From NCBI GenBank assembly GCA_051252095.1, contig JBPOFK010000005.1, positions 1 to 64,000 on the forward strand: a DNA stretch of 64,000 nt. Reading direction: 5' to 3'. The notes beneath the pieces are model-generated. The model searched no databases and was not told the DNA's origin. It saw only the letters and a program-made list of their open reading frames with translations. The stretch comes from GCA-2401735 sp051252095. GTDB lineage: Bacteria > Pseudomonadota > Gammaproteobacteria > Burkholderiales > Methylophilaceae. The first letter of the stretch is position 1, and each line of letters begins with the position of its first letter. A program made the position numbers and the translations under genes. Below are positions 16,575-24,072 of this stretch, in pieces.

Positions 16575-16852
16575 ACGGTTTCATTTTCCTCCGATAAATC
16601 AGCCATTACCTCTAGCTCTCTAGCGCTGGAGTTGACAAGTTTTTTCAGTCTTTTTACTGGTCTGATAGCGCAGTACGGATCTGTTTTGTAGTCACCGGCA
16701 AGTCCAATGGTGTGTTTAAATCGATTATATTTAATTGCAAAACAAATGCCACTAATTTCACCTGATAACGCTAAATCATAGATCCAAGATATTGCTTCGA
16801 CGACCTCTTTATTTCTGTAAGTCATCAACTTTAATGTGTTGTTTTTTTCCAT
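16571..16852 (-). CDS. Hypothetical protein co-transcribed with the repressor
   Basis: The 93-aa protein has the central pattern VEAISWIYDLALSGEISGICFAI, then HTIGLAGDYKTDP, resembling small uncharacterised prophage proteins. It has a GGAG Shine-Dalgarno and its start overlaps the repressor 3' end by 44 bp. It is likely expressed in lysogeny. Function not recognised. Confidence 0.65.
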   Translation of the reverse strand: MEKNNTLKLMTYRNKEVVEAISWIYDLALSGEISGICFAIKYNRFKHTIGLAGDYKTDPYCAIRPVKRLKKLVNSSARELEVMADLSEENETV

Positions 16853-17342
16853 GTTTTTTCTCCATAACTATACCTTCAGGCATCGAGCGTCTACGGGTTA
16901 TTTCTTTTAGTTTGGAGTCTGTATCATAAAAGTCTGCACAGAGAGATATGATTGTTTTTTGGTGTTTTTCTGTAATAGCCACAAAATAGGTCAATAACTC
17001 GTTGATTCTTCTTGCCATTGCAGGATTGTTATCGGCTGTTTTATTCAAATCTTTAATGCTGATTTGGTATGGTCCGGTTTGGTAAGTTTCGACTAACTGT
17101 TCGACTGTTGTGGATTGAGCTGTCTCGCCAGAAAGCAAAGTGCTGATCGGTGTATTCAATACAATTGCTAGGCTTTCTATATATTTTGACGTAGTTGAGT
17201 CTCTGCGCTCCATATTGCTGATCGCACCCTGCAGCTTTTCATGCTCAGAGTCTGGAAGTATATTTTTCAGACGCCTGATCATCTCAGATTGCGTGAGCTG
17301 TTGCGCTTCACGGATTTTAATAACGTTTTTACCTAATGCCAT
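16809..17342 (-). CDS. Phage CI-type repressor, XRE-family HTH
   Basis: The 177-aa protein (from the ATG at 17342, MALGKNVIKIREAQQLTQSEM) has an XRE helix-turn-helix at about 5-65, with the family patterns REAQQLTQSEM and GAISNMERRDS. The C-terminal half is helical and lacks a LexA-type Ala-Gly/Ser-Lys peptidase, so RecA-driven self-cleavage is not expected from sequence. It faces the Cro-like gene across a 78-bp region with three operator-like palindromes. An in-frame TTG four codons upstream (17354) is the alternative start. Confidence 0.8.
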   Translation of the reverse strand: MALGKNVIKIREAQQLTQSEMIRRLKNILPDSEHEKLQGAISNMERRDSTTSKYIESLAIVLNTPISTLLSGETAQSTTVEQLVETYQTGPYQISIKDLNKTADNNPAMARRINELLTYFVAITEKHQKTIISLCADFYDTDSKLKEITRRRSMPEGIVMEKKHGKKQHIKVDDLQK

Positions 17343-17355
17343 AGTTAGTAACAAT

Positions 17356-17420
17356 AAAACATTTGTTCACTACAAACAAATAACAATTGTTGTTGACTAA
17401 AATAAAACAATTGTTTTAAT
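17356..17420. promoter_or_regulatory. Right operator/promoter region between repressor and Cro-like gene
   Basis: Three palindromic sites carry the same core as at 16063-16100: AAACATTTGTT near 17357, AACAATTGTT near 17382 and AAAACAATTGTTTT at 17404-17417. A rightward promoter fits TTGACT (17393-17398), 16 bp, TTTAAT (17415-17420), with the third operator between the two hexamers. The expected transcript start is only a few bases before the ATG at 17430, so the Cro-like mRNA may be nearly leaderless. Confidence 0.65.
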
Positions 17421-17429
17421 ATGCTTGTC

Positions 17430-17702
17430 ATGGAAGTTTTAAAGATCATTATTGATGAGTTGAGGGGAAAGGCGAGCTTGATTTCCGCCTTGCGTGCTAT
17501 TTGCCCTAACAAGAAGTTGACCTATACACATGTCAACAACTGGCTTGGTAGAGACAACAAGGTGCCAGCGGGTTGGGTTATCCCAGTTTCTAAGGCTATT
17601 GACTATCGATATACGCCACATCAAATTCGTCCGGATATCTATCCGCACCCGCATGACGGTTTGCCTGAGCATTTGCGCCTTCCGATAGAGGATGCAGCAT
17701 GA
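17430..17702 (+). CDS. Cro/YdaS-like transcriptional regulator
   Basis: The 90-aa protein has an HTH with the phage Cro/YdaS pattern (LISALRAICPNKKLTYTHVNNWLGR, then VPAGWVIPVSKAI) and the typical tail HQIRPDIYPHP. It is divergent from the CI-type repressor and should antagonise it. I prefer the ATG at 17430 over that at 17421, because the predicted -10 hexamer ends at 17420. Neither has a Shine-Dalgarno, in keeping with leaderless or near-leaderless translation. The stop lies 5 bp before a tRNA gene. Confidence 0.75.
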   Translation: MEVLKIIIDELRGKASLISALRAICPNKKLTYTHVNNWLGRDNKVPAGWVIPVSKAIDYRYTPHQIRPDIYPHPHDGLPEHLRLPIEDAA

Positions 17703-17707
17703 GAAAT

Positions 17708-17783
17708 AGCAGGGTAGAGCAGCTGGCAGCTCGCTTGGCTCATAACCAAGAGGTCGCAGGTTCGAGTCCTGCCCCTGCAACCA
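17708..17783 (+). tRNA. Phage-encoded initiator-type tRNA-Met (anticodon CAT)
   Basis: The gene is 76 nt with a complete cloverleaf and encoded CCA. Anticodon loop is CTCATAA. Three features point to an initiator: the 1-72 pair is unpaired (A-A), the D-stem is GAGC/GCTC (purine 11, pyrimidine 24), and the whole GGCTCATAACC anticodon arm matches fMet tRNA. Of the three consecutive G-C pairs typical of bacterial initiators two are kept; the upper one is T-A (stem CTTGG/CCAAG). It sits inside the early rightward transcript between the Cro-like gene and the CII-like gene. Confidence 0.85.
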
Positions 17784-17977
17784 GTTTTGAGAAAGTGTGT
17801 AGTGTCCGTGAGGCCTGCGATGGTATTCCTCCTGCCATTGGATGCACTTTCTCAAATTCAGTTTTGCCTGGTCCAGCACGGGTAGCGTTGGTAGTCGCTG
17901 GGTTTGTGATGTTCCTTCTCCAAGGAAGCCCCTTGCCCTGTTGCGCCTGTTTTGCAGGTTGCGCAGGGCTTTTTTTA
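17784..17977 (+). ncRNA. Structured RNA segment between phage tRNA and terminator
   Basis: No credible coding frame is present. A perfect 12-bp inverted repeat (TTTGAGAAAGTG near 17786 and its complement near 17846) encloses a smaller hairpin (ATGG/CCAT). A second hairpin (TTCCTT/AAGGAA) and a Rho-independent terminator follow. It could be a small RNA processed together with the tRNA, or simply a structured spacer. Confidence 0.4.
17934..17977 (+). terminator. Rho-independent terminator (early right transcript)
   Basis: The arms GCCCTG and CAGGGC, with inner CCTG/CAGG pairs, are followed by seven T residues. It lies between the tRNA and the CII-like gene, a place where lambdoid phages have tR1, so an antitermination mechanism or a second promoter would be needed for the downstream genes. 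Confidence 0.75.
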
Positions 17978-18067
17978 TGGTTTTAAGTGATGTGTTTGTG
18001 TAATTCATAATTGGATTATGTGTTTGATTATTAATAACAAACACGTTTATTTTTGAGGGAAAAAACG

Positions 18068-18511
18068 TTGACAATTCGCCATATAGTTTATCGGTGCGTA
18101 CACGACTCAGAAAAGGGTGTACCCACTCTGGCCAGTGAAATGGGTAAGAGCTATCAAGTTCTGCTCAATAAACTGAATGTGAATAGCGAAAGTCATCACC
18201 TGACTATCGATGAGCTAGAACTGATTGGTGACTTTATTAATTCAAATATTGCATTTGCCACCTATTTTGCACAGAAGTCAAATGCGGTCGTTGTGCAGCT
18301 GCCAGAGGTTGAGCAATACGGTGATATGAATTTGCTCGACAGCTTTATGCAGTGCGTGGAATCCAATGGGGAGATCGCACGCGATTTTAAAGATGCATAT
18401 GCTGATGGCCGCATCGATGATCGCGAGTACCAGGAAATTAAGGCATCGATGTATACATCGATAGCAGATCAGATTGCTTTTTTAAAGCTGATTGAAAGCT
18501 TGACGCGATGA
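18068..18511 (+). CDS. Phage regulatory protein CII-like (CP76 family)
   Basis: The 147-aa protein fits the Phage_CP76 family: a short HTH region (TLASEMGKSYQVLLNKLN, about 20-40), ELELIGDFIN, then a C-terminal helical domain with DAYADGRIDDREYQEI. Members are predicted lysis-lysogeny regulators. I use the TTG at 18068, which has GAGGGA 7 bp upstream, in place of the TTG at 18053. Its stop overlaps the next ATG by ATGA. Confidence 0.7.
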   Translation: MTIRHIVYRCVHDSEKGVPTLASEMGKSYQVLLNKLNVNSESHHLTIDELELIGDFINSNIAFATYFAQKSNAVVVQLPEVEQYGDMNLLDSFMQCVESNGEIARDFKDAYADGRIDDREYQEIKASMYTSIADQIAFLKLIESLTR

Positions 18512-18675
18512 AAAAGAAACATCACAGAGCGAAGCTGAGTTTTGCGGATGTACTGGCGATGCGCCAAATGCATCTGGCCTATGTTCGTGGATATGAGACG
18601 TTGGCCAAACGCTTTAATTGTGGTGTGAGTACGGCTAGAGATATTTGCAGTTATAGAACGCGGGTGAGTAGATGA
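18508..18675 (+). CDS. Small HTH (homeodomain-like) phage protein
   Basis: The 55-aa basic protein contains LSFADVLAMRQMHLAYVRGY, then ETLAKRFNCGVSTARDICSY, a simple helix-turn-helix of the kind in phage early regulators and recombinase N-termini. It is joined by ATGA overlaps on both sides (18508 and 18672), which supports that it is a real gene. Its DNA target is unknown. Confidence 0.65.
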   Translation: MKKKHHRAKLSFADVLAMRQMHLAYVRGYETLAKRFNCGVSTARDICSYRTRVSR

Positions 18676-18896
18676 CTATCAGCCACTGCAACTTTGAAGT
18701 GGTAAAAGATCAGGAATCTAAGCCGCTGCTTTGTTGCCGATGTGGTCGTGCTGTAGAGCCAGCAATAAAAGAGTTTTTTGATGAGATGCGTGAGAGTGCA
18801 AAAGCTGAAGGCATACGCGTATTGCTGACGCCATGTTGTGCGAGCTGTGTTGATATTTTGTTTGGTGTTGCAGATAAAAATAAAGTTTTGAATTAA
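18672..18896 (+). CDS. Cysteine-rich hypothetical phage protein
   Basis: The 74-aa protein has two cysteine groups (LLCCRCGRAV, about 19-28, and TPCCASC, about 53-59) that could bind one zinc. There is no other family hallmark. Translationally coupled to the HTH gene upstream. Confidence 0.6.
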   Translation: MTISHCNFEVVKDQESKPLLCCRCGRAVEPAIKEFFDEMRESAKAEGIRVLLTPCCASCVDILFGVADKNKVLN

Positions 18897-18921
18897 CTAA
18901 CTGTAGGTGTTTGGAGGATTG

Positions 18922-19185
18922 ATGTTTAAGTTTTGCCCTGAGCTATTGAAGCAAAAGCAGCCTGATGAGTATCAAGTTGGCGGTTCGCACTATCAATCGA
19001 AAGATATCCAGCCTTGGGATGCAATGAAATCATGGTTAACACCACACCAGTTTTTCGGTTTTTTATCAGGGAATGTCATCAAGTATATGGCAAGATGGCA
19101 GGATAAAGCCGGTATCGAGGATCTAAAAAAAGCCAGGCATTATCTGGATAAGTTAATAAGTGAAGTTGAAAATGATAAGAACTGA
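18922..19185 (+). CDS. DUF3310 domain-containing phage protein
   Basis: The 87-aa protein carries the DUF3310 signature: VGGSHYQSKDIQPWDAM, then FGFLSGNVIKYMARWQDK and LKKARHYLDKLI. The family is common in phage nucleotide-metabolism/early regions and is sometimes annotated as nucleotide kinase, without proof. The start at 18922 has a GGAGG site 6 bp upstream; the in-frame start at 18907 does not. It overlaps the methyltransferase start by 14 bp. Confidence 0.8.
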   Translation: MFKFCPELLKQKQPDEYQVGGSHYQSKDIQPWDAMKSWLTPHQFFGFLSGNVIKYMARWQDKAGIEDLKKARHYLDKLISEVENDKN

Positions 19186-19879
19186 TATCGGTTCTGCTTC
19201 ACTTTATAACATGGACTGTATGGAATTGCTTCATTCATTGCCAGACAAATCCTTTGATCTTGCTATTGTAGACCCACCGTATTTTAATGGGCCAAACAAA
19301 CTTGGCTATTATCGAAAAGAAAGAGTTTGTGCATTAGGCGTAAGAAGCAGGGTTTATAAATCAATTGATACATGGGATGTTCCTGGACAGAGCTATTTTG
19401 ATGAATTGAAGCGTGTAAGTAGACATCAAATTGTATGGGGCATTAATAATTACGAGGTGTATCTTGGCCCAGGACGTATTGTTTGGGACAAGGTAAATAA
19501 TACTAGTTCGTTTAGTGATTGTGAAATTGCTTATTGTAGCCTTTTCGATTCAGTTAAGTTGTTTAGATACATGTGGAACGGCATGATGCAAGGGCTTAGT
19601 GCTGAAAAAGGCACTGTACAGCAAGGTAATAAGAAAAAAAATGAATTACGTATTCATCCGACACAAAAGCCAGTTGTCCTTTATGAATGGCTTCTAGTTA
19701 ATTATGCAAAACCAAGTTTTAAAATAATAGATACTCACCTAGGCTCAATGTCACTTGTGATTGCATGTCTCAAGCTTGGATATGAGATCACGGGTAGTGA
19801 GATAGATCCAGAATATTTTAAATTGGGTATTGAGCGAGTAAAAAGAGCCTCGGCACAAGGAGTGCTGTTTGATGCCTAA
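19172..19879 (+). CDS. Phage DNA N6-adenine/N4-cytosine methyltransferase (beta-type order)
   Basis: The 235-aa protein has the catalytic DPPY motif near the N-terminus (LAIVDPPYFNGP, about 33-40) and the S-adenosylmethionine motif near the C-terminus (IIDTHLGSMSLVIACLKLGY, then ITGSEIDPEYF). This order is that of beta-class amino-methyltransferases. The usual GSGT appears as GSMS. The SAM-dependent solitary enzyme probably protects phage DNA or regulates transcription; no cognate restriction gene is adjacent. ATG 19172 is preferred; a GTG at 19160 is an alternative. Confidence 0.85.
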   Translation: MIRTDIGSASLYNMDCMELLHSLPDKSFDLAIVDPPYFNGPNKLGYYRKERVCALGVRSRVYKSIDTWDVPGQSYFDELKRVSRHQIVWGINNYEVYLGPGRIVWDKVNNTSSFSDCEIAYCSLFDSVKLFRYMWNGMMQGLSAEKGTVQQGNKKKNELRIHPTQKPVVLYEWLLVNYAKPSFKIIDTHLGSMSLVIACLKLGYEITGSEIDPEYFKLGIERVKRASAQGVLFDA

Positions 19880-22361
19880 GCGCCCACCAATGCCCTTTAA
19901 GGAAATCGCAGCTGCAGCGCTAAATAGCATCGATCGCTTGGTCCCTGATTGGATCCCGGGTGGAAAACACGAGAGTGGTGAATATGTAGTCAGGAATCCA
20001 ACTCGATCAGATGCAAAAGCAGGTTCGTTTAAAATCAATATGTCCGGCACAAGTGCTGGCCAATGGGCTGATTTTGCTACCAATGACAAGGGTGGAGATC
20101 TAATCAGTTTATACGCCTATATACACTATTTGGAGCCATATGAAGCAGCCATCGAGGTAGCGGATGAGATAGGCTTTAAATTGCCGGATGGTTGCCGCCC
20201 AGTGGACCAGCAAGACAAACCAAAAAAACCGCCAAGGGTTGATCATACCAAGGTACCAAAAAAACAGACTGCTGAGCCTGCTTGGGTGCCGATTTATCCA
20301 GAATCGATACCTTCTGACGCGCCTGCAGCGCCGATTGCTCACTCTGTTCGTGGAAAGCCAGAAGCAAAGTGGCCATATAAAGACGCGAGTGGTGCGCTGA
20401 TTGGCTGGATATACCGATTTAAAAAAAGTGATGGTGGCAAAGAAACACTGCCGCTTGTGTATTGTAAAAACACCAAAACCGGCAAGTATGACTGGCGATG
20501 GATGCAGTGGCCAGCACCTAATCGGCCGCTATATGGGCTAGATCGCCTTGCTGCTAATCCAGAGGCTTATGTGTTGCTGGTTGAGGGTGAAAAGTGTGCT
20601 GATGCGCCACTAGGCATGATTGCCGGCGCTCCTGTTAGCTGGCCCGGAGGGAGTAAGGCTGTCGATAAGGTGGATTGGGCACCACTGGCAGGTCGTAAAA
20701 TCTACGCATGGCCAGATTGCGACGCTCAGCGTGAACCGCTGAGCAAAGCAGAAAAAGAAGAGGGCGTAGCCCCTCATACGAAGCCTTTATTGGCCGAGCG
20801 TGCGCAGCCGGGCACGGCGGCGATGATAAAAATCCGCGACAAATTACTAGATATCGACCCGAAAACAGAGTGGATTTGGGTCAAGATACCCGCACCAGGC
20901 GAAAAAGAAGGTGGCTGGGACGTAGCTGATGCGATAGCTGAAGGCATGAATGCAGCTGCCTTGACTAAGTTTATTACAAACACACGTCCGCACTTGTCTT
21001 TAGTCGGTGATGCTGAGAATGAAAAAAGTGCTTCTACCCCAAACCCCGCTGACGCGCAGAAAGCCGACTTAAGCAAAAATTGGCAGGACTTTTTGTTAAA
21101 GCGCAAGGGCGATATCGTCTCATGTTTATCCAATATCGTTGATATTTTGGAGAATGATCCAAAGTGGAAGGGTGTGATTGCCTATGATGAATTTGCCCAG
21201 CGCGTAGTGAAGCTGAAAAAGCCGCCTTATTGGAATAATAAGGGTGAGGTTGGTGAATGGGATGCCACTGATGATGTGAATACGGCCATGTGGCTCACAA
21301 GGAGATATCGATTTGCACCGTCTGCATCGCTTGTCGCTGAGGCGGTAGAGGCGATGTCACACACCAATGTGGTGAATCCACCGCGTGACTGGCTTGATAA
21401 CCTTGTGTGGGATGGTGAAAAGCGCCTTAAATCATGGATGGTGGACTATTTGACAGTAAAGGTGACAGGCGATAGCGAGTCTGCTGATGCACCAAACCCA
21501 AGACTTGAAGAGTATGTGACGCTCATCAGCTACTGGTACTTAATGGGCATCGTGAAACGTGTTTATGAGCCTGGTGCCAAGTTTGATTATTGCTTGGTGC
21601 TTGAGGGTGATCAGGGTATGAAAAAATCATCGCTATTTGAAGCAATAGGCGGTGAATGGTATGGCGACACGGACCTTGATCTAAACAGCAAAGATTCGAT
21701 GAGCGCGCTACGTGGCAAGATGGTATATGAGCTCAGTGAGCTGGGCGCATTGGCCAAGTCTGAGGCAACCAAACAAAAATCATTTTTAGCTAGGCGAATT
21801 GATGAGTATCGCGCACCATATGGCCGCAGAGAAATACGCGCCAAACGGACAGTTGTGTTTGGTGGTACCACGAATGAGTGGGAGTGGAATAAGGATCCAA
21901 CTGGTGGCCGTCGATGGTGGCCAGTCAAAGTGCAACATCAAGTCGATACTGAGGGATTTTTAAAGGTCCGTGATCAACTATTTGCTGAGGCTGTAGCGCT
22001 GATAAAAGCAGGAAAACGATATTGGCCTACAGAAGAAGAGCAAAAACGGCTATTTGACCCAGTACAGCTCGCCAGCACCATACAAGAAAGCTATGTGGAT
22101 GCTTTATTTGACCATGTTATTGGGTACCACACTGACTTCACCTTAGATTTCGCAGCCTATGAATGGTTGAAAATCGACTATTCAAAAATCACACGAGACA
22201 TTCAAACACGAATAGGCAATGCGCTGCGACAGCTTGGTTGTACCAAAGTGGAAAAAAGACGAAATGAGATTAGCCGCTATTGGTACAGACCGCCACAAGT
22301 TGATAAAAGTCAATTTAATCAATCTGATAAAGAGGAGTTTGACGATGATATTCCGTTTTGA
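19872..22361 (+). CDS. Phage primase/helicase, VirE (virulence-associated E) family
   Basis: The 829-aa protein has an N-terminal primase-associated part (ADFATNDKGGDLISLYAYI), a toprim-like middle (VLLVEGEKCADAPLG, KIYAWPDCDAQREP) and a C-terminal VirE P-loop ATPase. The Walker A reads LEGDQGMKKSSLFEAIG (about 579-590), with Lys where the second Gly of GxxxxGKS normally stands; Walker B-like and DRRWWPV-type motifs follow (TNEWEWNKDPTGGRRWWPV). Proteins of this build prime and unwind DNA at the phage origin. The start overlaps the methyltransferase stop by 8 bp, and an iteron-like region lies immediately downstream. Confidence 0.88.
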   Translation: MPKRPPMPFKEIAAAALNSIDRLVPDWIPGGKHESGEYVVRNPTRSDAKAGSFKINMSGTSAGQWADFATNDKGGDLISLYAYIHYLEPYEAAIEVADEIGFKLPDGCRPVDQQDKPKKPPRVDHTKVPKKQTAEPAWVPIYPESIPSDAPAAPIAHSVRGKPEAKWPYKDASGALIGWIYRFKKSDGGKETLPLVYCKNTKTGKYDWRWMQWPAPNRPLYGLDRLAANPEAYVLLVEGEKCADAPLGMIAGAPVSWPGGSKAVDKVDWAPLAGRKIYAWPDCDAQREPLSKAEKEEGVAPHTKPLLAERAQPGTAAMIKIRDKLLDIDPKTEWIWVKIPAPGEKEGGWDVADAIAEGMNAAALTKFITNTRPHLSLVGDAENEKSASTPNPADAQKADLSKNWQDFLLKRKGDIVSCLSNIVDILENDPKWKGVIAYDEFAQRVVKLKKPPYWNNKGEVGEWDATDDVNTAMWLTRRYRFAPSASLVAEAVEAMSHTNVVNPPRDWLDNLVWDGEKRLKSWMVDYLTVKVTGDSESADAPNPRLEEYVTLISYWYLMGIVKRVYEPGAKFDYCLVLEGDQGMKKSSLFEAIGGEWYGDTDLDLNSKDSMSALRGKMVYELSELGALAKSEATKQKSFLARRIDEYRAPYGRREIRAKRTVVFGGTTNEWEWNKDPTGGRRWWPVKVQHQVDTEGFLKVRDQLFAEAVALIKAGKRYWPTEEEQKRLFDPVQLASTIQESYVDALFDHVIGYHTDFTLDFAAYEWLKIDYSKITRDIQTRIGNALRQLGCTKVEKRRNEISRYWYRPPQVDKSQFNQSDKEEFDDDIPF

Positions 22362-22656
22362 GACTGTCCCTACCGTCCTAACCTCGGCTTTGAGGTATGG
22401 ACACCGTAGAGCAAGCACTGGCGCGGCCTGTCCTAACCTTCCGTACCGTCCGCACCTGTTTTTGACCCGCACACACGGGCGTACACACACGCGCGCGCGC
22501 ACACGCGCAGTTAAAACTACAAATAAGGTATGGAAGGTTAGTAAGGTTAGGACAAAGCCCGCCGTTATTGGCTATCAGCCGTCCATACCTTTGGCTAAGG
22601 TTGGGACAGGTTGGGACATCAGCACAATTAGGCAACCAAGCAAATGGAGGTGTTAA
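22362..22656. other. Non-coding iteron-like and alternating purine-pyrimidine region (candidate replication origin)
   Basis: The 295 bp between primase and the next gene have no credible gene. They contain repeated GTCCTAACC/GTACC words and their complements in both orientations (GGTTAGGAC, GGTATGGAAGG). The direct repeat GGTTGGGACA occurs twice in tandem near 22599-22618. A CA/CG alternating tract at about 22481-22508 could adopt Z-DNA. The position just after the replication gene makes it a good candidate origin. Confidence 0.5.
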
Positions 22657-22962
22657 ATGAATGTGAACAATGAGCTGCCAGTTAGAACTGGGAAATACAG
22701 ACCAAGCAACGGCACAGAAGGAGATATTTTTTATGCTGGATGGTGCGCGCGCTGCATTAATGACAATCCTCAAGACTTTGACTTATGCCCAATATTGGGC
22801 AATACGATGTGCTACGACTTAGATGACGACGAATATCCGAATGAGTGGGTATGGGAGGATAGCAGACCTATCTGCACCGCATTTGTTGCTGTTGATGGTT
22901 TGGTTAAAGAGCGATGTGCATTTACAGCTGATATGTTCGATGTGAATGGAGGTGTTCGGTGA
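22657..22962 (+). CDS. Hypothetical phage protein, cysteine-containing
   Basis: The 101-aa acidic protein has five to six cysteines in the pattern WCARCINDNP, DLCPILGNTMCYDL and RPICTAF. It could be a small metal-binding fold, but no family is recognised. A GGAGGTG Shine-Dalgarno supports the start, and the stop overlaps the next gene by 4 bp (GTGA). Confidence 0.65.
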   Translation: MNVNNELPVRTGKYRPSNGTEGDIFYAGWCARCINDNPQDFDLCPILGNTMCYDLDDDEYPNEWVWEDSRPICTAFVAVDGLVKERCAFTADMFDVNGGVR

Positions 22963-23147
22963 GAGTTGCTGATGCGATGTTTAGACTTGCACAGCTTAAA
23001 GAGGTTTTGGAAGCGGCAAGAACATTGGAAAAACATGACTTATTGGCAAATGCTGAGACTCATGCCGACATTGTCAAACGCTATATGGATCAACACCCAG
23101 AATTAAATGCGCTAATAACTAAAGGGGTTCTTGGTGAGCTTACGTAA
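22959..23147 (+). CDS. Hypothetical helical phage protein
   Basis: The 62-aa protein is predicted fully helical and amphipathic (FRLAQLKEVLEAARTLEKHDLL), starting with GTG that overlaps the preceding stop. No family is recognised. It lies in a run of tightly overlapping small genes feeding into the Q-like gene. Confidence 0.6.
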   Translation: MRVADAMFRLAQLKEVLEAARTLEKHDLLANAETHADIVKRYMDQHPELNALITKGVLGELT

Positions 23148-23403
23148 GGACATGCCACAAACAGCTGCTTTTATCGATGCAATGCGTGATGCATTTGGTG
23201 CCGAGCATATTGATGCGCAAATCCGCAAGGGAATGAACGGCCAACCTGGATTTTACGCAGAAGAGAATGGCCATAAGTTTGGCGCGCCAATCCCAGAGCC
23301 AGCTGGTGGTTATCTAGACAGTCAGCAGTATCTGAAACTTGGTCAAGTAGAAGACGCTTGGCAGATTGAAGCCAGAAGAAGGGCTGAACGTGGCAGAAAA
23401 TAG
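23134..23403 (+). CDS. Hypothetical phage protein
   Basis: The 89-aa protein has the pattern FIDAMRDAFGAEHIDAQIRKGMNGQPGFYAEENG in sections, which resembles small uncharacterised phage proteins found upstream of Q-type antiterminators. I chose the GTG at 23134 (GGGG six to ten bases upstream) instead of the TTG at 23131. It overlaps both neighbours. Confidence 0.6.
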   Translation: MSLRKDMPQTAAFIDAMRDAFGAEHIDAQIRKGMNGQPGFYAEENGHKFGAPIPEPAGGYLDSQQYLKLGQVEDAWQIEARRRAERGRK

Positions 23404-23605
23404 CCGAGCATTACCAGTTGCCTTTTATCGAGATCCTTCACTTGTGGCAGAGCAGAACGAATTGGTTGAGATGGGATGCAGGGCATGCAGTTGGCATGTT
23501 TATTTGTTGGGTAGAGTTAGCTGCAGCAACCCAGCAGTGACCAACACAAAGAAGGTGCCACACATTGGTAGCAAATGCAGAAAATTTAAATTACAGGAGT
23601 CTTAA
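23390..23605 (+). CDS. Hypothetical cysteine-containing phage protein
   Basis: The 71-aa protein begins with GTG (MAENSRALPVAFYRDP) and contains CRACSWHVYLLGRVSC and SKCRKFK, four cysteines that could form a zinc knuckle. The pattern resembles small uncharacterised phage proteins next to late regulators. A TTG at 23366 would lengthen the overlap with the preceding gene to 38 bp, so I prefer 23390. Confidence 0.6.
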   Translation: MAENSRALPVAFYRDPSLVAEQNELVEMGCRACSWHVYLLGRVSCSNPAVTNTKKVPHIGSKCRKFKLQES

Positions 23606-23607
23606 TC

Positions 23608-24006
23608 ATGATTAACACCTACATTGCCACCCGATTACAACAGTGGGCTGACTGGTCGGCAAGAAGGTTGGATAGTGGTCTTGGTTATCCAAAGCAAGTG
23701 CCGTATACAAACTTAATGCCGCGATCAGGTAAGTGCGCGGGATCACCAGAGTTTGATGAGGAGTGCTACGAAATAGACCGATGTGTGGTGGCTGTTTTGG
23801 CTACCAACCCACAGCTGCACAAGGTAATCATTCTTTGCTACAGACGGCAGGCGATGACAGTTGAACAAAAGCTGAAGGAGCTCGGCTGCTCTAAGCAAAC
23901 TTACTACAACAAAATTGAGCTGGCCAACAACATGGTGCTTGGCTTTCTTAATGACTTACATACTGGCGTTGCTCTAGCATCACCGCTAAAGGAAGGGGTT
24001 GCATAA
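23608..24006 (+). CDS. Q-like late antiterminator / sigma-like phage regulator
   Basis: The 132-aa protein has the layout of phage antitermination Q-type proteins: an N-terminal LQQWADWSARR, a middle VVAVLATNPQLHKVIILCYRR, and a C-terminal HTH (TVEQKLKELGCSKQTYYNKIELA). The HTH is sigma-region-4-like. It is the last large gene before a strong promoter followed at once by a terminator (24333-24426), the lambda pR'-tR' arrangement. The role is inferred from family resemblance plus this context. Confidence 0.75.
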   Translation: MINTYIATRLQQWADWSARRLDSGLGYPKQVPYTNLMPRSGKCAGSPEFDEECYEIDRCVVAVLATNPQLHKVIILCYRRQAMTVEQKLKELGCSKQTYYNKIELANNMVLGFLNDLHTGVALASPLKEGVA

Positions 24007-24072
24007 TGGAAGGAGAGATCAAGCTTGTTGAAGATTGGAACTTTATATTTTAAAAGTGGTTAAAATATTACT

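Noticed and set aside
17699..17986. 95-codon plus-strand open frame overlapping the phage tRNA
   Set aside because: It reads through the tRNA (NQEVAGSSPAPAT is the well-known artefact of translated tRNA) and through the terminator; there is no Shine-Dalgarno and no protein family.
17439..18074. 211-codon minus-strand open frame opposite the Cro-like gene and tRNA
   Set aside because: It is antisense to a Cro-like gene, a tRNA and a terminator and includes translated-tRNA artefact sequence; no family resemblance.
22219..22773. Two open frames over the iteron-like region (plus 22219-22656, minus 22378-22773)
   Set aside because: Low-complexity translations (for example RTHTRARTRA) that start inside the primase gene or end inside the next gene; the repeats explain the open frames.
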